In this document: positions 12,146 through 23,750 of the stretch, piece by piece | Layout of the letters: every line of letters starts with the position of its first letter | How positions within the stretch are numbered: the first letter of the stretch is position 1 | DNA from: Hyaloperonospora brassicae | Lineage: Eukaryota > Oomycota > Peronosporomycetes > Peronosporales > Peronosporaceae | Reading direction: 5' to 3' | Length of the DNA stretch: 64,000 nt | NCBI GenBank assembly: GCA_947650285.1 | Contig: CANTFL010001462.1 | Span: 1 to 64,000, forward strand | Made by a program: the position numbers and the translations under genes | Notes under the pieces: model-generated | The model's database searches: none | Told to the model about the DNA's origin: nothing | What the model saw: the letters and a program-made list of their open reading frames with translations, nothing else

Positions 12146-15100
12146 GGGGACGGACGGACGTAGTACCCCATTGACTGACGGACAGATTGACTGACTGAGC
12201 GTACGTTTGCACAGCAGAACGTCCGATGTCTTTCCGACCGACACAAAGTCGGGACCGACAGTTGCAGGTCAGAAACGGACAAGTCCCTCTCTCGACAGAA
12301 ACAGGAGGAGGCGGTGGCGGTGGCAATTCGAACGAGATCGCTGGACGGCCATCCAAAGTGCAGCGTGACGTCGTAGCCAACAGTCTGTCTAGTGAATCAA
12401 GTGATTGCCGTTGCAGACACAAAGTCTGTGGGCTCTTTGGTGGCGCGAAGCCACCCGCGTCCGAAGGTCCACCTGTGGTGTCTCTCTGCTGTAGTGGTGG
12501 CCAGTGGCATTCGGACGGACAGGAGGCCACAAAACAGGAAGACGAAGACGATGCAACTGCCTCCACCGAATTCCAGCGGACCGACCGTTGACGAGCAACG
12601 AAGTGGTGTCAGAGAAGCCACAGCGTCAGGCGTTGAGGTCTCTCGCTCGACAGGAGGACGGCGTGCTCGCTCCATGTACAGCGTTTTCTGCAACTCTGTT
12701 GTGCAATCGCTCATGTCGTTGCTCCGTCCCTCTTCTCGAAGATGTGGGGGCATTACGCGTGACCAATCGACGCAGCACAACGAGAGCAAATGTGCAAAAG
12801 CGCTGGTAACGTGGGACGCCACAGACGTACTACCCACTGCATCCACCTCTTGTCGACCTGATGAACTTGAACACAAAAGAACGCACACCCATGTGCTCCG
12901 TCGCTGTGATGAGAAGTTGTTGCTACATCGCTATGTGCATTCATTGACTTGGCAGCTTTGTCGCCAAGTTTGGTTGCATGGGAATCTCTTTCCACATATG
13001 TCCAGGATAGCAATGGTCGTGGCAGCTTTCTACAGTCGAGACGAAGGCCACGCTCGAAGACTATTGACTGCAGACTGCTGATTGTAAACTGCCGGATCGT
13101 GACTGAAGGAGCCATGTGGTTAAAGCAGCAGCAGTTGTAGCAGCGTACGTTGGAGGGATCGACTGGTCAGAGCAGTAGTCATCTTGGACCTGACATGTCT
13201 CGAACTGGACGACGTCGAGTTGATGCGAAACGCTCCTCCAGTGACACTATGCTTTCATTCGTCTCCTGCGTTTGCCAAAGCCTCGATGACCTCTTCAGCT
13301 GCTCGAGCACAAGCATCGGCAGACTCGTCGCGTTGAGTTGCGAGAGTCAACGCAGACACGAGCAGTACTGATCAGCTCGGTACGCGCTATGCTTGAGCCA
13401 TGTGCGTCCTATGGCGCCAAACGATGTTCAACGATGAGTAGAGAGGTGTCATGCTGTCTTTGTCCAGACAGACCCACCACGAAATCGGATCGTGGCATTG
13501 TTGCTCGAGGTATGTTTGTCACTGCTCGATCTGCAACGCACATCGCATTGCACATCGCATCGCTATGGTTGTTGCACGCCACAGTCGAACGATCCGACGT
13601 GTCTATGTCCTATTTGACGAAATGAGGTGAGAGGAGCGCCAAGCTCAGCGTACAACAGCTTTCCTCGTTTGTCGACATGCCACGTACATGTCTCTGTATC
13701 GCGTCTCTGATCACGACGCTGTCACGAGAGCGGCTGTCAAGTTATTGTGTGACTTGCCAACCCGACTCTCGATGTCGTTGACGCCGGTGGGACAGCGCCC
13801 GTGACGACTATCCACGGCATCAAAAGTGCAGCATACACAAAGAGGCGCATCTTTTCTACCGCCTGACAAGAGTTGTCCGATGTCCACGACGTCTTCGCCG
13901 ACGGTTCTCAGCGTTGGAGAACGTTCGGCGAAAGTGCCGTCGAGAGGTCAACAAGTTGTGATGTAAGTTGCGGCAGTGGTAGTAGCGCGTTCGGCCAGCG
14001 ATCGAAAGCTCGCGATGATTGTGTCGGCAAATCGATCGTCCGTCCATGACGACGGATGCTTGGCCAGCGTCTGGCTGGACCCGAGTAGTACGAGAGCGTG
14101 GCAGTTATGGGCAGACATAATCGCGCAGCCGAATGGTAGTCGTTGGTGTTGCGTTGTTGTTGTTTACGGCGGAGTTGTATGCCATTCGACTTCTGTGCAT
14201 GAAAAGCAGCCGCGGGGACGTAGGCCTCACTCGCGACCTCGGAAAGACGTACCTCGCACTCGCTCGTGACTTTCATGAGCATGTCATGTGAACTAACATC
14301 TGGGTGGCGACCATCAGGGTGATCTGCCTCGTGCGTTGTCTCCTTGAGCACGCGATAGAAGAGTACACGATGCACAATGTAGCTATGACGCGTGCGCTTG
14401 CATCTGTCAACACACAGAACCAAACGACGCCCACTAAGACCGTCATATTACGCACCTCGTCAGCCGAAGTGCCCGACGTCGTCTGCTGCATCAACGCATC
14501 CCTTGTAGACATGAAGTTTGGCGGATAGCACGTCTTGATGGACTTGAAAATATGTGTAGTGTCAAACGGAGAGCTCCAATCCGGTGTTGACATTCGAGCA
14601 TATCTGCACTATTGCAAGGACTCTCAACATGTATCGACCGTCTTTATTTTGCTGTTCCTCTAATTGCCCGCTGGGGCCGGTGGCTTTACGTCGGGGTCAA
14701 TCACAAACAGACTGCAATGCCGTTCGATTTCGGCTCTTTATATCGCTCAACCCATCTGGCGGATCTAATATGAACGATAGGACGCAACCGTGTAGGCGCA
14801 GGAGCAAAGTGATCGCGACAGACGATGGCAGAGTTCGAAAGAGATACGACGCGCCTTCAATGTTGACGTGGATGACTCGACGTTGACAAAGGAATCGACG
14901 TCGCCAAGTAGATGTCATTACGGTATCGCAAAAAGAATATATAATCACCGAAACAGCGCCTGGCAATGATGGCTTAATCGAAACATACCAAAGTACGCTG
15001 CTGATCTTGTAGGTATTTGAGAGATAGTCAGCAGACTTCGACGTTTTCTGGTCAACGCCCTGGAAAAGACATGCTTTCATACGACTTCGACATTGCTGGG

Positions 15101-16864
15101 TAGGCAGACTAGATGCAAAGAGCGATCAGAAGATGATATTCTAGCCAATTCAAGATGAAGTTTCGTCCGGTAAATCTGAAAGCGGGCCGTCGTTTCTCAC
15201 CAGGTTTGGCCGTTCGGCTGTCGATACTGTTGTTCATGCGACGGTATGTCCCATGCAACCGACCATGTAGCTGGAAGCCGTTGTTGCCCACCTGATTTGG
15301 CTTTCCCTTTTGCGTTGTATGCGACGGTGGCTCACATTGCAACAGATCTGAATTGTGTATGGCTGGTTCAACCAAACTGTCAAGAACGGCCAAACACTAC
15401 GTGCTTTCTTTGGCTCCGAGCTCACGTCAAGTAAGGCTGCGTATCGTCGAAGAAGTAAGAGTGCAATCGCTTTTGTGGAGGATGACGTTTATGCTGTTTG
15501 TATGAGGAACAAACGGCCAATCGCTTCCTTTTAGTAATGCCTCTATAGTCGAATAGGTGACACAGGAAAAGGTCAAACAAGTGAAAAGCGTCGAAAACGG
15601 TGTGCGAGGCAAACAACGAGGCAAACAACGAGGCAAACAACGAGGCAAACAACTCGGTGTGAGCGTCAGACTAACGTGCACAACAAGCTGATCTGCAAGT
15701 AGAGTGAATGCGACATCGATACGACGGACAACATCTACGAGCTCTGTCGCAGCCTCGTGTACCCCCTGTTTTGCGTGGTACAACTGGAGACTCGAGCATC
15801 GATCGTGCAGTCGTAGCCGATGGGGCGACGATTACATGAAGCGCTCGTTGCCACGTTTTGATGTCTTGAGATTTCTAGACCAACTCTCCATCCGATGAGC
15901 TTTTTATTGTCTCCCATTTCGCATCCGATGGACTTTGTCAGGTCTCGCAATACGTGCAAGAGGGTCTCTGCCTTCACTTGGGTGCAACATGAGTCAAGTA
16001 ATCGTTCAGTTGTGCCCGATAAAGCGATGGATGTCAAATCATTCCATTCAACAGCTGATCTCACCGAAAATTGCTGACTCCTACTTTCGAGGCATGCGTG
16101 GCACAGTCGATAGACACCTGTACAAGTCTACCACGTCACCCACTTGTGGACTCGTCACCGTTACACGAGCCGCACATCGTCGGACCGTCGTGAGTCGAAA
16201 CTGTTCGGCAGATCGTGACCGATCGGATGTTGACCCGAGACGATCGCAAAGACAGGCTGAACATGGGCAGATGTGACGCGGAGTCGAGACGGGTCATGCG
16301 AACGCGATGAATGTGAAGTGGACAAGAGGCGAAACTGGACGCGGTATTCACAATAGCGTGACAGGACTACTACTCTCGGACTGGTTGCAAGCGCATGACA
16401 TCGTCGATGAAGAGCATACTCGCCATATGATTGCAGTCGAGCCGACGTCAACCTGTTGATGCTCAAGCTTTGTGATTGCTGCGTATCGTGGCCGCACCTT
16501 TCCATTCCACCCCCACTTCGTTGTTGTACTGGATGGACAAGTTGCGCTTTGACGCGTCCAGACGATACCATTGACGACTTTATCCTCAAGAACGTCGTGC
16601 GGTGTTGTCTGCATCGACACGAAGCAACTCCATATCTGCTGAAGACGTCTACATTTCACTCGAGTACATGTGACGCTTATTCGCAATGCGACACTATCCA
16701 CTCAGTCACTACGAATCTACACACGGACAAAACGTACGTGGCCAACTGTGGACGTCTCCAAGACTCAACGGTAGTGTCTCTCTCTTGTCTACTGCATTGA
16801 TCTCTCACTCTCTCTCTCATTGTCTCTCTCTTGTCTATCGTACCTCTCTCTCTTTCTCTCGATC

Positions 16865-17590
16865 TTACCAGGAGAACTCCAGCGTGTGGCACGCCCGTAG
16901 ACTCGGCAACGTGTTGATCTGTTCCCGAATGTCTCGCGTCTTGCTGTTCGCCCCGCCCCAAAACGCCAGTGCTCGGGTCTCGGCCCACAAGCAGTTGGCC
17001 AGTGCCATGGACTCCCTCAGCGCTCGCGCTTCGTGCAGCAGCTCGAGATACCGCGGACGGATCGACGGACGCGTTCCCGACTCGGAGGTCCCACTCGAGC
17101 CTTCGATGACCACTGCCGTGCGCTTCGAGAGCATTTCTCGCAGCTGACTCTCGAGTCGAACCCATTCGAGCTGATCGGTGTCGCGTCTGCCTTTCTGGCG
17201 CTTGCGGTAGTTTGTCTCGTAGCCCCGTTGTTTGCTCTTGCGTCGCTGGTCACGACCAAAAGGGTCCAACCGACGAGCACATTTGGTGCTCGTTTTGTCC
17301 GCGATGGGGTCGAAACTCGGCAGTGTCGCGTCTCTTTGCGTTCGCTCTGGCGACGCGTCAACGTCGATGAGGGTGTTGATCGTCAGTGGGGCGACGTCCA
17401 GCAGGTTGTCGAACGGGGAGAGCTGCGCGGTCGAGTGTGTCGTTGTGTGGTCCATTTTGGGGGTGTAGGGCATCAGAATGTCGTCCACGTCCATCAGGAG
17501 CGCAGTCACCGAGTCGGAAGAGGGTATCTCGTCAATGTCAATGTCGATGGAGGAGTCGATCCAGACGGGGAGTGGCGCTTCCCATTCCAT
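16865..17590 (-). CDS. bZIP-like putative transcription factor, copy D
   Basis: This 241-residue copy lies in the truncated terminal unit. It has Val28 like C but Tyr41 and DHTTTHST like B, so it combines variants found in the others. One synonymous change in the GAA-GCG-CGA codons (residues 187-189) is visible near 17027. The leader carries five GGAC units, the longest of the four. Although the unit is truncated, its missing part lies beyond the leader, so the ORF and its ~2 kb upstream are complete. Confidence 0.62.
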   Translation of the reverse strand: MEWEAPLPVWIDSSIDIDIDEIPSSDSVTALLMDVDDILMPYTPKMDHTTTHSTAQLSPFDNLLDVAPLTINTLIDVDASPERTQRDATLPSFDPIADKTSTKCARRLDPFGRDQRRKSKQRGYETNYRKRQKGRRDTDQLEWVRLESQLREMLSKRTAVVIEGSSGTSESGTRPSIRPRYLELLHEARALRESMALANCLWAETRALAFWGGANSKTRDIREQINTLPSLRACHTLEFSW

Positions 17591-17708
17591 CGTGAAGGTC
17601 AGGAGGATGGGTTTGTGGAGTTGTAGCACTGCGGAAGACTCGAGACGAGTGGGCGGAATGGCGCAGCGGCTGAAGCGAATGGAGTGAATTGACAAGTGCG
17701 TGGAAGTA

Positions 17709-17731
17709 GACGGACGGACGGACGGACGGAC
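17709..17731 (-). repeat. Tetranucleotide tract in bZIP leader, copy D (5 units)
   Basis: GAC followed by five GGAC units, the longest allele in the window. Confidence 0.85.
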
Positions 17732-19706
17732 GGGGACGGACGGACGTAGTACCCCATTGACTGACGGACAGATTGACTGACTGAGCGTACGTTTGCACAG
17801 CAGAACGTCCGATGTCTTTCCGACCGACACAAAGTCGGGACCGACAGTTGCAGGTCAGAAACGGACAAGTCCCTCTCTCGACAGAAACAGGAGGAGGCGG
17901 TGGCGGTGGCAATTCGAACGAGATCGCTGGACGGCCATCCAAAGTGCAGCGTGACGTCGTAGCCAACAGTCTGTCTAGTGAATCAAGTGATTGCCGTTGC
18001 AGACACAAAGTCTGTGGGCTCTTTGGTGGCGCGAAGCCACCCGCGTCCGAAGGTCCACCTGTGGTGTCTCTCTGCTGTAGTGGTGGCCAGTGGCATTCGG
18101 ACGGACAGGAGGCCACAAAACAGGAAGACGAAGACGATGCAACTGCCTCCACCGAATTCCAGCGGACCGACCGTTGACGAGCAACGAAGTGGTGTCAGAG
18201 AAGCCACAGCGTCAGGCGTTGAGGTCTCTCGCTCGACAGGAGGACGGCGTGCTCGCTCCATGTACAGCGTTTTCTGCAACTCTGTTGTGCAATCGCTCAT
18301 GTCGTTGCTCCGTCCCTCTTCTCGAAGATGTGGGGGCATTACGCGTGACCAATCGACGCAGCACAACGAGAGCAAATGTGCAAAAGCGCTGGTAACGTGG
18401 GACGCCACAGACGTACTACCCACTGCATCCACCTCTTGTCGACCTGATGAACTTGAACACAAAAGAACGCACACCCATGTGCTCCGTCGCTGTGATGAGA
18501 AGTTGTTGCTACATCGCTATGTGCATTCATTGACTTGGCAGCTTTGTCGCCAAGTTTGGTTGCATGGGAATCTCTTTCCACATATGTCCAGGATAGCAAT
18601 GGTCGTGGCAGCTTTCTACAGTCGAGACGAAGGCCACGCTCGAAGACTATTGACTGCAGACTGCTGATTGTAAACTGCCGGATCGTGACTGAAGGAGCCA
18701 TGTGGTTAAAGCAGCAGCAGTTGTAGCAGCGTACGTTGGAGGGATCGACTGGTCAGAGCAGTAGTCATCTTGGACCTGACATGTCTCGAACTGGACGACG
18801 TCGAGTTGATGCGAAACGCTCCTCCAGTGACACTATGCTTTCATTCGTCTCCTGCGTTTGCAAAAGCCTCGATGACCTCTTCAGCTGCTCGAGCACAAGC
18901 ATCGGCAGACTCGTCGCGTTGAGTTGCGAGAGTCAACGCAGACACGAGCAGTACTGATCAGCTCGGTACGCGCTATGCTTGAGCCATGTGCGTCCTATGG
19001 AGCCAAACGATGTTCAACGATGAGTAGAGAGGTGTCATGCTGTCTTTGTCCAGACAGGCCCACACCACGAAATTGGATCGTGACATTGTTGCTCGAGGTA
19101 TGTTTGTCACTGCTCGATCTGCAACGCACATCGCATTGCACATCGCATCGCTATGGATGTTGCACGCCACAGTCGAACGATCCGAAGTGTCTATGTCCTA
19201 TTTGACGAAATGAGATGAGAGGAGCGCCAAGCTCAGCGTACAACAGCTTTCCTCGTTTGTCGACATGCCACGTACAAGTCTCTGTATCGCGTCTCTGATC
19301 ACGACGCTGTCACGAGAGCGGCTGTCAAGTTGATGAGTGACTTGCCAACCCGACTCTCGATGTCGTTGACGCCGGTGGGACAGCGCCCGTGACGACTATC
19401 CACGGCATCAAAAGTGCAGCATACACAAAGAGGCGCATCTTTTCTACCGCCTGACAAGAGTTGTCCGTTGTCCACGACGTCTTCGCCGACGGTTCTCAGC
19501 ATCGAAGAACGTTCGGCGAAAGTGCCGTCGAGAGGTCAACAAGTTGTGATGTAAGTTGCGGCAGTGGTAGTAGCGCGTTCGGCCAGCGATCGAAAGCTCG
19601 CGATGATTGTGTCGGCAAATCGATCGTCCGTCCATGACGACGGATGCTTGGCCAGCGTCTGGCTGGACCCGAGTAGTACGAGAGCGTGGCAGTTATGGGC
19701 AGACAG

Positions 19707-20158
19707 TGCTCATAGTCTGATGTACATTGTGCATTGTCGGGATCGCATTATCTGCTCGTGCACTTGAAATTTCTTCGAAAACCTCTGGACCAGAGGAAGG
19801 CATGCGACAAAAGTAGAGCTTGTACAATGGATATTAGTGACCCACCGCCAACCAACACATTCGTCAAGCCATCGTGACTCGAGACGCAGCGTGATAGCAA
19901 TAGTCCGCGCCATCCGCTTTGACAACGTCGCTCCTCGTGGCGTCCATCATCACTCCAGTGGCTTCGGCCCACGTCGCTCACGAACGCGTACGTGTCAAAG
20001 TGGCAGTAGTAAGTATCTGAGGCGTGCAAAGGGCAAAGTGCACAGCAACCAAACTTCCACTTGAACAAGTCAAGTAGCAAAGCCGCCCAACGCACGCGAC
20101 CTCCAGCTCCACCTCACCCTCACCGTCGACCCCCCCCAACAATCTCCTCCCCCTCCAT
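19707..20158. other. Unique DNA between repeat array and CBP20 gene
   Basis: Homology to the 5.58-kb unit ends at about 19706. No gene is visible. The right part (about 20085-20158) is pyrimidine-rich on the plus strand and is probably the 3' untranslated region of the minus-strand CBP20 gene. Confidence 0.6.
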
Positions 20159-20941
20159 CTACGCCGCTTCCGTCGTCTCCCCCGCATCCACCTCCACCTC
20201 CTCCTTCCCCCCCTCGTCCACCACATCCTCGTTGTCGTCTCTATCGCCATCCCCATCCTCGTTTTCCCGATGACGAAACCGCGGGTTCTCCTCCTCCTCC
20301 TTCTTCGTCGCCCCCTCGTCGTCGTCAAAGCCCTTCGCCCGAGCCGGCGACTCTTCTCGTCGCGCGCGACTCGTCGGTCCGCCCTCGAGCGCGTCGCTCT
20401 CCTTCCGCAGCCGCTTCCCCTGCACCGACCGCCGAAAGTGGTGACCGTCGGCCGTCGCGTCGTCGCCCCGCCCAAAGCCGCCGCGGCCCGCGTCGTAGTC
20501 GTCTTTCGCGCGCCGGTCGTCGCGCACCTGACCGCCCGAGAGCCCGCGACCGAACTGACGGCCTTCGCGGAAGCCGCCGTCCAACTCGCAGCGCACGACG
20601 CGACTGTCGAGTTTCGTCTCACTGAGGAACTGCGCGCACGCGGCGGCCTCGGCGTGGCAGCTGAACTCGACAAAGCAAAAGCCGCACGGCGTCTTCTTGA
20701 AGCGGTCGAGGCCGACGATCACGCGGTCGACGTGGCCCACGCGGCTGAACCACTCGTAGAGCTGCGCCTCGGACGTGAAGAACGACAGATTGCCCACGTA
20801 GAGCGTCTGCGAGTGCGCCATGGCGGACTTTTGCTCCGTGAACGACGAATACGTCTTGCGGTCCCAGTACTGACGCGCCTGCGACGACCCGCGCGCGAGG
20901 CGTTGGGCCTCGTCGTCGATCTCCTGGTACAGTTCGGCCAT
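20159..20941 (-). CDS. NCBP2: Nuclear cap-binding protein subunit 2 (CBP20)
   Basis: CBP20 is the small subunit of the nuclear cap-binding complex. It binds the m7G cap of new RNA polymerase II transcripts with CBP80 and supports splicing and export. The protein has 260 residues and one RRM (about 46-123): RNP2 is LYVGNL (47-52) and RNP1 is CGFCFVEF (86-93). The family-specific cap-binding tail [18 protein letters not shown] (124-141) follows, then a DYDAGRGG motif. Human CBP20 is about 156 residues; this one carries an extra ~100-residue charged C-terminal tail rich in Arg/Asp/Glu. The ATG at 20941 is the first in the frame, but the frame is open upstream for about 20 codons (reading VPDHLFDAR just before the Met) to an in-frame TAG at about 21013 that is itself a possible splice acceptor. 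A short 5' exon is therefore possible. Confidence 0.9.
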   Translation of the reverse strand: MAELYQEIDDEAQRLARGSSQARQYWDRKTYSSFTEQKSAMAHSQTLYVGNLSFFTSEAQLYEWFSRVGHVDRVIVGLDRFKKTPCGFCFVEFSCHAEAAACAQFLSETKLDSRVVRCELDGGFREGRQFGRGLSGGQVRDDRRAKDDYDAGRGGFGRGDDATADGHHFRRSVQGKRLRKESDALEGGPTSRARREESPARAKGFDDDEGATKKEEEENPRFRHRENEDGDGDRDDNEDVVDEGGKEEVEVDAGETTEAA

Positions 20942-21014
20942 GCGCGCGTCGAACAGGTGGTCGGGTACGAAGAGGACTGACTGGTGGCGGCCGGGGAGGG
21001 GCGACGGCTGACTC

Positions 21015-22742
21015 TACCGTATGTCAGTACAATCAATGGCAACGTGTTGTCGGGGAGCGGGGCGATGGGTTTCGAGATTTGGTGGTGGTAGTAGTAGTAA
21101 AGTGCTTTTTATGAGAAGCCCATGCGGTAGTGTAGCGAGAAAAGGTTCTTTGAGGGTTCGATGGTGTTTTTGACGACCGAGATGGTTGCGGGGCGTATAC
21201 GATGTGTATACGGGTGGCGCCTGCGTGACGGTAACGGATTGCGTCCGTGTCCATCGGGTGATCTCGTTAGTGATCCACTGCAATGCTCACACCGATACAG
21301 TTTACAGAATAGACTCGTCCGGTGGCACTCGTGCTGCTGCTGTAGCTGGAAGTAGCTGCAATCTGAGTAGCAAACGTGATGCCGCGACGTTCACTGTGTT
21401 GTCGAGAATGTTGCACCTCCTTGTGCTTCAGATGATGATCTGGATAGACCCGCTAGACGCACTGCTCTCGCTGGCTGTGACACAATGAGCACATCTGTGC
21501 ACTCAACTGCCGTCAACGGCAAACGAAGTATTGTAGCAGACCTACAATGGCCTTGGCTGCGGCTACTCCGATCTGCTTTGTGCACATTGTGTGCCTCCTG
21601 GCTATCAATGGATGCATGCGGAACGGAATGCCAGTCTCATTCTTCAGCCCGGGCATCCATCCTGTCCAAATAACTGACCATTTAGTTGTTTGTTCTCGCA
21701 ACGGGTATCAACGTTCCTGTAGTACCTGGCCAAAGTTTTCGCAACCTTGTCAACGGCCGAGGTGAATGTCGCTATCGAGCTGGATGGCAAAGGGCTTGAT
21801 CCAGACATCAAATTCGACCTAGAGCTACTCACATAGGCCTCCGTGGTCCCCATCAATCGATCGTCAGCAAACCCGAGATCTTGCACAAAACGTGTATCGG
21901 ATCCAACGGGTCCGACTCGAAAGCACACACGATCTAGTCGAGTTGTGCGACTACCGACGAAATGCACTCTTTCCGCTGACCCAGCTTAATGTCACGCAGC
22001 TGTTTGCGAACGACAAACACGCACACTGCATTGTAGAACGGAATGCTTATACCCCTACGTAAAGCTTGAGCCCCGACACCCACGGTCCACGATATTCGCC
22101 ATTCTTTCGATCCTGTCATACAGGTTGCACAATGACGATACGCCTCCACTCGGTTCGAATTCCCGTTGTCTTCCGCTGTGTCTTTGCAGCACTATTTGTC
22201 CGTCTTCCATGACCGCGAAAGCACATACTCATATCACATCCATCTCTGCGCTTGACACGCTGGTAATGCAGCACTGGGTTGTACAACATGTGCACTACTA
22301 GAAACGTAATAACACGCACGTTGCTCTTCCGTTAGCAATTGGAGGTGTTGTTTATTGGATTTATGCCTCGATGCAGTTGCATGTTCGTACAAACGATCTC
22401 GATCGATACTGATAGTAGTGACCGATTCCATTGTGTCTCAACATCACTGCTCATCATGTGTGTAACTTGCATCAAGATACGAATGGCCGGGACAACCGTT
22501 ACATTAGGAATGTGTCCATCAAACAGGCGCACGATTCAGAAGTCACAGTCTGCATAGTCCGCACACCGATTTAGCACACTACTAGAACCTACGAAAGTAG
22601 TAGACGGTAGTGAGAAGTCCAATACTGAATAGGGTGAGTTTCTGTCAAGTACAGCGACAGGTACCGCCCAAGCATAACGAATCGTGAGTCACAAATGCTG
22701 ACAGAGGTCTGCGCACGCATGAACGCTGTTGGCGGAAGTAGC
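21015..22742. other. Intergenic, no recognisable gene
   Basis: About 1.7 kb without a convincing ORF on either strand. The part next to 21015 should contain the CBP20 promoter and perhaps a short first exon. Remaining open frames are short, mostly lack an ATG and read as random sequence. Confidence 0.55.
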
Positions 22743-23191
<449 letters not shown>

Positions 23192-23245
23192 CAGCAGCTG
23201 CTGTTATTGCGCATGGTGGTGGTGGTGGTGGCGGTGGGGTCTGCA

Positions 23246-23750
23246 TTTTTCGCGCTAATTATATCGTACGAACTGCGGGACGGAAGAAGTTATAATCGAG
23301 TCAGTCGCTTGCAAATCAAAGTTGTCGAGTCGCAGAATTTGTGCTGACCCTAGAAATTGTCCAGGAATTTGTCCAAGAAAGTCCTCTTCCGACCACTCCG
23401 TCTGCGCTTGACACGCATTTTCACGTTCTTCCTACATCGACATTCGGCGCCCTATATCGCACTCTGCTGCGCCAGAGCCCTCGTTTCGTTCAGCACAATT
23501 GGCTGGTGGTGCTTTAGCTGCCGACTGACCAACAGACACACGCGACGTCATCAATATGTACTCTTTTCCGTCATTATAGCTCTCAAAATGTGTATGAACT
23601 GCATGCGTTGCATGTCTTCGCAACTCTCTGATCTTCTCCTGCGAGGGGAAAAGCTCTTGGCACGTTACGCACTACTACACTTGGTATACGACAAGCAACT
23701 GCATCTTCTCCTGCAGCCGTGTGGTGGTGACGCGGCTGAGGGTCCGACTC
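23246..23750. other. 3' flank of acid phosphatase 1, no gene seen
   Basis: About 500 bases between the microsatellite and the stop of the minus-strand phosphatase. It should contain that gene's 3' untranslated region. Short open frames here have no recognisable content. Confidence 0.5.

Larger units (their letters stand above)
10290..15867 (+). repeat. Copy C of the 5.58-kb tandem unit (full length)
   Basis: This unit of about 5578 bases is in direct orientation with B. Differences from B are few: one GGAC unit fewer in the bZIP leader (12131-12145), a handful of substitutions in the bZIP ORF and scattered single bases. The 13.6-15.4 kb part appears indistinguishable from 8.0-9.85 kb of B. 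The bZIP-like ORF is at 11287-12012 on the minus strand; the rest contains no defensible intact gene. Confidence 0.93.
15868..19706 (+). repeat. Copy D of the 5.58-kb unit, truncated
   Basis: This direct copy stops after about 3.84 kb. Homology to B/C is lost after GCAGTTATGGGCAGACA near 19706, where unique DNA begins, so the final ~1.74 kb of the unit is missing. It carries the bZIP-like ORF (16865-17590, minus) and five GGAC units in the leader. Near its right end it shares several variants with the distal end of inverted copy A (for example GATGAGTGACTTGCC and ACGTACAAGTCTCTG) rather than with B/C, a mosaic pattern expected from conversion within the array. Confidence 0.92.

Noticed and set aside
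1..19706. CRISPR array or viral genome as explanation of the repeats
   Set aside because: Repeats are 5.6 kb units without spacers or direct short repeats, and no viral gene is visible in them.
20061..20980. Long plus-strand frames opposite CBP20
   Set aside because: They are Pro/Arg/Ala-rich shadows of the minus-strand gene, produced by its charged tail and high GC; CBP20 motifs are unambiguous on the other strand.
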